9,667 nt of DNA from Bacillota bacterium. GTDB taxonomy: Bacteria > Bacillota > Clostridia > Lachnospirales > Cellulosilyticaceae. Both the position numbers and the translations under genes were made by a program. The stretch is taken from positions 1 to 9,667 of the forward strand of contig JAEZKI010000115.1 in assembly GCA_023415525.1 (NCBI GenBank), in the 5' to 3' direction. This document shows, piece by piece, positions 7,169 to 9,667 of this stretch; position 1 is the stretch's first letter; every line of letters starts with the position of its first letter. The notes beneath the pieces are model-generated. The model saw only the letters and a program-made list of their open reading frames with translations, had not been told where the DNA came from and did no database searches.

Positions 7169-7176
7169 TAGTACTT

Positions 7177-7608
7177 ATGATCAGAAAAATGAGAAATACT
7201 GAAGAAGAAATACAAGCTGTTATGAATATTTGGCAAGAAGCGACTATTAAGGCACATCCCTTCATTCCAGAAGATTATTGGAAAAAAAACTATAGTTTAG
7301 TAAAAGAAACATGCTTACCCTTATCTATCACCTATGTGTATGAAGAGGAGAAAAGAGTAAAAGGCTTTATTAGTATTTTAGCAAAGAAGTATGTAGGGGC
7401 CTTATTCGTAGGAAATGACTATCAGAATCAAGGCATTGGCAAGCAACTATTAGAATATGTAGGTAAACTTCATCATCCACTGACTTTATCCGTTTATAAA
7501 AAGAATGAAAGAGCCCTTCAATTTTATCTTAATAATGGTTTTCAGTTAGGGGAACTAGATAAAAATGAAGATACAGGTGAAGAAGAGTATACTTTACAAA
7601 GTGTATAA
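7177..7608 (+). CDS. Small GNAT-family N-acetyltransferase
   Basis: This is a single-domain, 143-residue GNAT protein expected to transfer an acetyl group from acetyl-CoA to an amine. Its substrate cannot be read from the sequence. The acetyl-CoA pyrophosphate-binding motif Q-N-Q-G-I-G-K is at residues 83-89, following the ALFV strand. The C-terminal motif NERALQFYLNNGFQ (110-123) contains the conserved FY-x-x-x-GF pattern with Tyr117. The N-terminal WQEATIKAHPFIPEDYW (19-35) resembles the YjaB/YiaC-like branch of E. coli, some members of which acetylate proteins; assignment to that branch is inference. It has a strong Shine-Dalgarno, is separated from accA by 124 AT-rich bases, and is closed by its own terminator. 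Adjacency to an acetyl-CoA-using operon is probably incidental. No signal peptide or membrane segment is seen. Confidence 0.9.
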   Translation: MIRKMRNTEEEIQAVMNIWQEATIKAHPFIPEDYWKKNYSLVKETCLPLSITYVYEEEKRVKGFISILAKKYVGALFVGNDYQNQGIGKQLLEYVGKLHHPLTLSVYKKNERALQFYLNNGFQLGELDKNEDTGEEEYTLQSV

Positions 7609-7614
7609 AGAATT

Positions 7615-7664
7615 AAAACTCCAAGATTTAAGGACAATATGTCCAAGAACCTTGGAGTTTTTTT
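7615..7664 (+). terminator. Rho-independent terminator after the acetyltransferase gene
   Basis: AAAACTCCAAG (7615-7625) pairs perfectly with CTTGGAGTTTT (7651-7661), and the right arm runs into seven T residues (7658-7664). Inside the loop a second hairpin forms: GGACA (7632-7636) pairs with TGTCC (7640-7644) around an ATA loop. The two stems are joined by a 6-by-6 internal loop, giving one long imperfect hairpin. It begins six bases after the stop codon and should end the upstream transcript, separating it from the ATPase gene. Confidence 0.92.
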
Positions 7665-7745
7665 AGGTAGAGAACAATTTATTGAAGAAATGGAAATATA
7701 TAAACTAATTATTTGGAAAATATATAATATACTTAAAATAAATGG

Positions 7746-7782
7746 TTGAATATTTGTTAAATTATAAGATAATAACTATAAG
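7746..7782 (+). promoter_or_regulatory. Candidate sigma-A-type promoters for the ATPase gene
   Basis: Two overlapping weak candidates are visible: TTGAAT (7746-7751) with GATAAT (7768-7773) after 16 bases, and TTGTTA (7754-7759) with TATAAG (7777-7782) after 17 bases. A perfect TATAAT at 7723-7728 lacks a matching upstream hexamer. The terminator upstream means a promoter is expected in 7665-7836, but such AT-rich DNA gives many chance matches. Apart from a near-repeat (TGGAAATATATAA at 7691-7703, TGGAAAATATATAA at 7714-7727), nothing else was seen in this spacer. Confidence 0.35.
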
Positions 7783-7836
7783 AGGTATTAAGTGTATAAA
7801 AAGGAAATAAATATAAACGGGTAAGTGAGGGGTATA

Positions 7837-9667
7837 ATGAAGCGTTACGCTATGCTAGGGGTACTTAAACTATCAATGTTTTTAAAAAAGAGACTACCGG
7901 AGGAATACTTTGTAAGATATGGGGGATTACTGGACAAAAATATTACAGTAGAAAAGCTAGAGGAGTTGGTTCATAACTATGAAATAGAGTACTTAAAAAA
8001 TGAGCCAACAACTTTGAGAGATTATCGTATGCAAAGATTATTAAGTTTTTGTCAAGGGAATAGAATAGCTATAACCTGTATCGAACTTGCACTAGTAGAG
8101 TATATGGATCCTACTGTAAGTGAGCTATTTAAATTGATTTGCTCCCGATGTGAGCAGGGCATAACACTTGAGGTAGCAGCAAAAATAACTTATGAAGATA
8201 AGGAGATATTTGAAGAGGTTGAAGAACTATGGGAAGCATATACTCTCTTGCGCATTATTTTAGAACCGCAAGATTTAAAAGGGGATTATGTACATAACGT
8301 ATTTAAAGTAAATAGCAAGTTAATTGCTTTCATGGATGGATTAGATAAGAGGCAACTCGCTTCTATTACACAAATGGACTTTTTTGAACATCAAGCTCCA
8401 TTAGAAGAATCCATCTTGTATACTGAGGAAATTAATGAGATTTCAAGAAACATTGAAGCCTTGCTAAAAAGAGAAGCCTTAAATCCTGTTATTCATATTT
8501 CTGGTGAAAAATTAAGTGGGAAAAAGTTTATGCTCAAGCATATTGCTCAACAGATAGGGTATGATGTTCTATTTTTTGATTGGATGGCGCTACAAGAAGG
8601 AGAGGAGACCATTGAGATTAATCATATGATGAGAGAAGCCTTTATATTTCAAGCAGCTATTTGTGTGGACAATATAGAAAGGGTAGAAAATCAAGAAAAG
8701 GCCTTCCGATTTATTAAGCATCTACTAAAGGAAATGGAATTTATGAAGGTTCCTATGTTTATTATCTCCAATACCACATTTAGAATGGCTCCCTTCATTG
8801 ATAATCAAGTCTATGAGTTTAAAATGAAGAAGTTAACCAGTTTTCAAAGCTTTAGGGTATGGGAGACCTTCTCAAAAAACTATTTAGAGGAAAAACAACT
8901 GAATATTAAAGAACTCTCAACAAAAATGAATATTTCCATTGGCTACATAGAAAAGATTGTTAAGTTATTAGCTTTGTCAGAGGAACAAGTATTAGAAGAC
9001 CACAAAGTGGCTAAGGTGTGTTATCAAATACTAGATGATGGTAAATACAATAGTATAAAAAGGGTGGAAAGCAATTATCAGTGGGAAGATTTAAAACTAG
9101 AGGAGAAGGAAAAGCATGTTTTAAGAGATATTTATCACCAAATCATCTATAAGTTTAAAGTATTTAATGACTATGGATTAAAAGAACAGTATCCCTATGG
9201 ACAAGGTGTAGCTATTTTGTTCTCTGGACCTCCAGGAACAGGAAAGACCATGGCAGTCCATGTATTAGCCAATATGCTAAACTTAGAATTATATAAGGTG
9301 GATTTATCTCAAATAGTAGATAAATACATTGGAGAGACAGAAAAAAGGCTAGAGGATATTTTTTCCAAAGCAGAACAAAGTAATATGATTCTTTTCTTTG
9401 ATGAAGCAGATGCTATTTTTGGGAAAAGAGGAGAAGTCAATGATCCACGAGACAGATATTCTAATACAGAGGTATCGTACATACTGCAGCGGATAGAGGA
9501 GTTTGATGGCATTGTCATTTTAGCCACTAACTATAGGAACAATATCGATAGCGCCTTTATTCGGCGCATCCGTTATGAGGTAAAGTTTTCACTACCTAGT
9601 GAGGCCATTCGAAAAGAAATGTGGGAAGCTTTGTTTCAGTCTAAAGTACCTATTCAGATGTTAGATT
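7837..9667 (+). CDS. AAA+ ATPase of the contractile-injection-system (Afp15/PVC15-like) type, 3' end cut by window edge
   Basis: The frame is open to the window end, giving 610 residues without a stop. Residues about 75-175 resemble the winged-helix-like domain that precedes AAA modules in this family (ELALVEYMDPTVSELFKLI; VFKVNSKLIAFMDG). Residues about 215-340 look like a degenerate AAA module: P-loop-like GEKLSGKK (223-230), Walker-B-like CVDN (276-279) and IISNT (309-313). Residues about 416-610 form an intact AAA module: Walker A GPPGTGKT (464-471), pore-loop-like KYIGETEK (496-503), Walker B LFFDEAD (519-525), sensor 1 ATN (563-565) and Arg finger region AFIRRIR (573-579). RYSNTEVSYILQRIEEFDG is typical of eCIS-associated ATPases. 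Such proteins are thought to act in the cytoplasm in assembly or release of the particle, but their role is unsettled and relatives occur outside eCIS loci. The start at 7837 follows GAGGGG (7827-7832) closely; ATG at 7852 is an alternative. Confidence 0.88.
   Translation, partial: MKRYAMLGVLKLSMFLKKRLPEEYFVRYGGLLDKNITVEKLEELVHNYEIEYLKNEPTTLRDYRMQRLLSFCQGNRIAITCIELALVEYMDPTVSELFKLICSRCEQGITLEVAAKITYEDKEIFEEVEELWEAYTLLRIILEPQDLKGDYVHNVFKVNSKLIAFMDGLDKRQLASITQMDFFEHQAPLEESILYTEEINEISRNIEALLKREALNPVIHISGEKLSGKKFMLKHIAQQIGYDVLFFDWMALQEGEETIEINHMMREAFIFQAAICVDNIERVENQEKAFRFIKHLLKEMEFMKVPMFIISNTTFRMAPFIDNQVYEFKMKKLTSFQSFRVWETFSKNYLEEKQLNIKELSTKMNISIGYIEKIVKLLALSEEQVLEDHKVAKVCYQILDDGKYNSIKRVESNYQWEDLKLEEKEKHVLRDIYHQIIYKFKVFNDYGLKEQYPYGQGVAILFSGPPGTGKTMAVHVLANMLNLELYKVDLSQIVDKYIGETEKRLEDIFSKAEQSNMILFFDEADAIFGKRGEVNDPRDRYSNTEVSYILQRIEEFDGIVILATNYRNNIDSAFIRRIRYEVKFSLPSEAIRKEMWEALFQSKVPIQMLD

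Noticed and set aside
7053..7176. Operator for FapR or FabT, the known Gram-positive fatty acid regulators
   Set aside because: No sequence close to the known palindromes was seen here or between the fatty acid genes; any such site is more likely upstream of the window at the operon promoter.
7833..7838. TATAAT as a -10 promoter element
   Set aside because: It overlaps the ATPase start codon, so transcription from it would miss the ribosome binding site.
9309..9527. Open reading frame on the minus strand opposite the ATPase gene
   Set aside because: It is the reverse of the conserved Walker B and sensor region of the ATPase, so its openness reflects the coding strand.
1..9667. CRISPR arrays, tRNA or rRNA genes, insertion sequences
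   Set aside because: No regularly spaced repeats, cloverleaf-like sequence, transposase or terminal inverted repeats were found on reading both strands.

Overview
The window looks like chromosome of a low-GC Gram-positive bacterium of the class Clostridia. The evidence is AT-rich DNA, strong AGGAGG-type Shine-Dalgarno sites, a GTG start, and the gene order fabD-fabG-fabF-accB-fabZ-accC-accD-accA, which is typical of clostridial and Lachnospiraceae-type fatty acid clusters. The sequence alone does not fix the genus. All genes lie on the + strand.

Positions 1-7052 hold the distal part of a type II fatty acid synthesis operon. It opens inside fabD, whose first ten or so codons lie off the left edge. 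Genes overlap or sit a few bases apart, except for an 80-base gap before fabZ. AccB (biotin carrier), AccC (biotin carboxylase) and AccD/AccA (carboxyltransferase) make malonyl-CoA. FabD moves the malonyl group to acyl carrier protein (ACP), FabF condenses it with the growing acyl chain, FabG reduces the 3-keto group and FabZ dehydrates. The enoyl reductase, ACP and FabH needed to complete the cycle are not here and probably lie upstream with the operon promoter. Catalytic residues are intact in every enzyme. For fabF, accB, fabZ and accC the Shine-Dalgarno position argues for a start downstream of the longest open frame.

Positions 7053-7176 are a very AT-rich spacer with no convincing terminator. 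They contain an 11-bp inverted repeat with arms 75 bp apart. A small GNAT acetyltransferase gene (7177-7608) follows, with a clear intrinsic terminator at 7615-7664. Positions 7665-7836 are another AT-rich spacer with weak promoter candidates.

From 7837 to the right edge runs a gene cut off by the window end. It encodes a large AAA+ ATPase with an N-terminal winged-helix-like segment, a degenerate AAA module and an intact AAA module. This matches the ATPase family found in extracellular contractile injection system (eCIS) clusters (Afp15/PVC15 type), although the family also occurs elsewhere. No structural eCIS gene is visible. If the window borders an unusual system, it would lie to the right of 9667; the fatty acid part is ordinary core metabolism.
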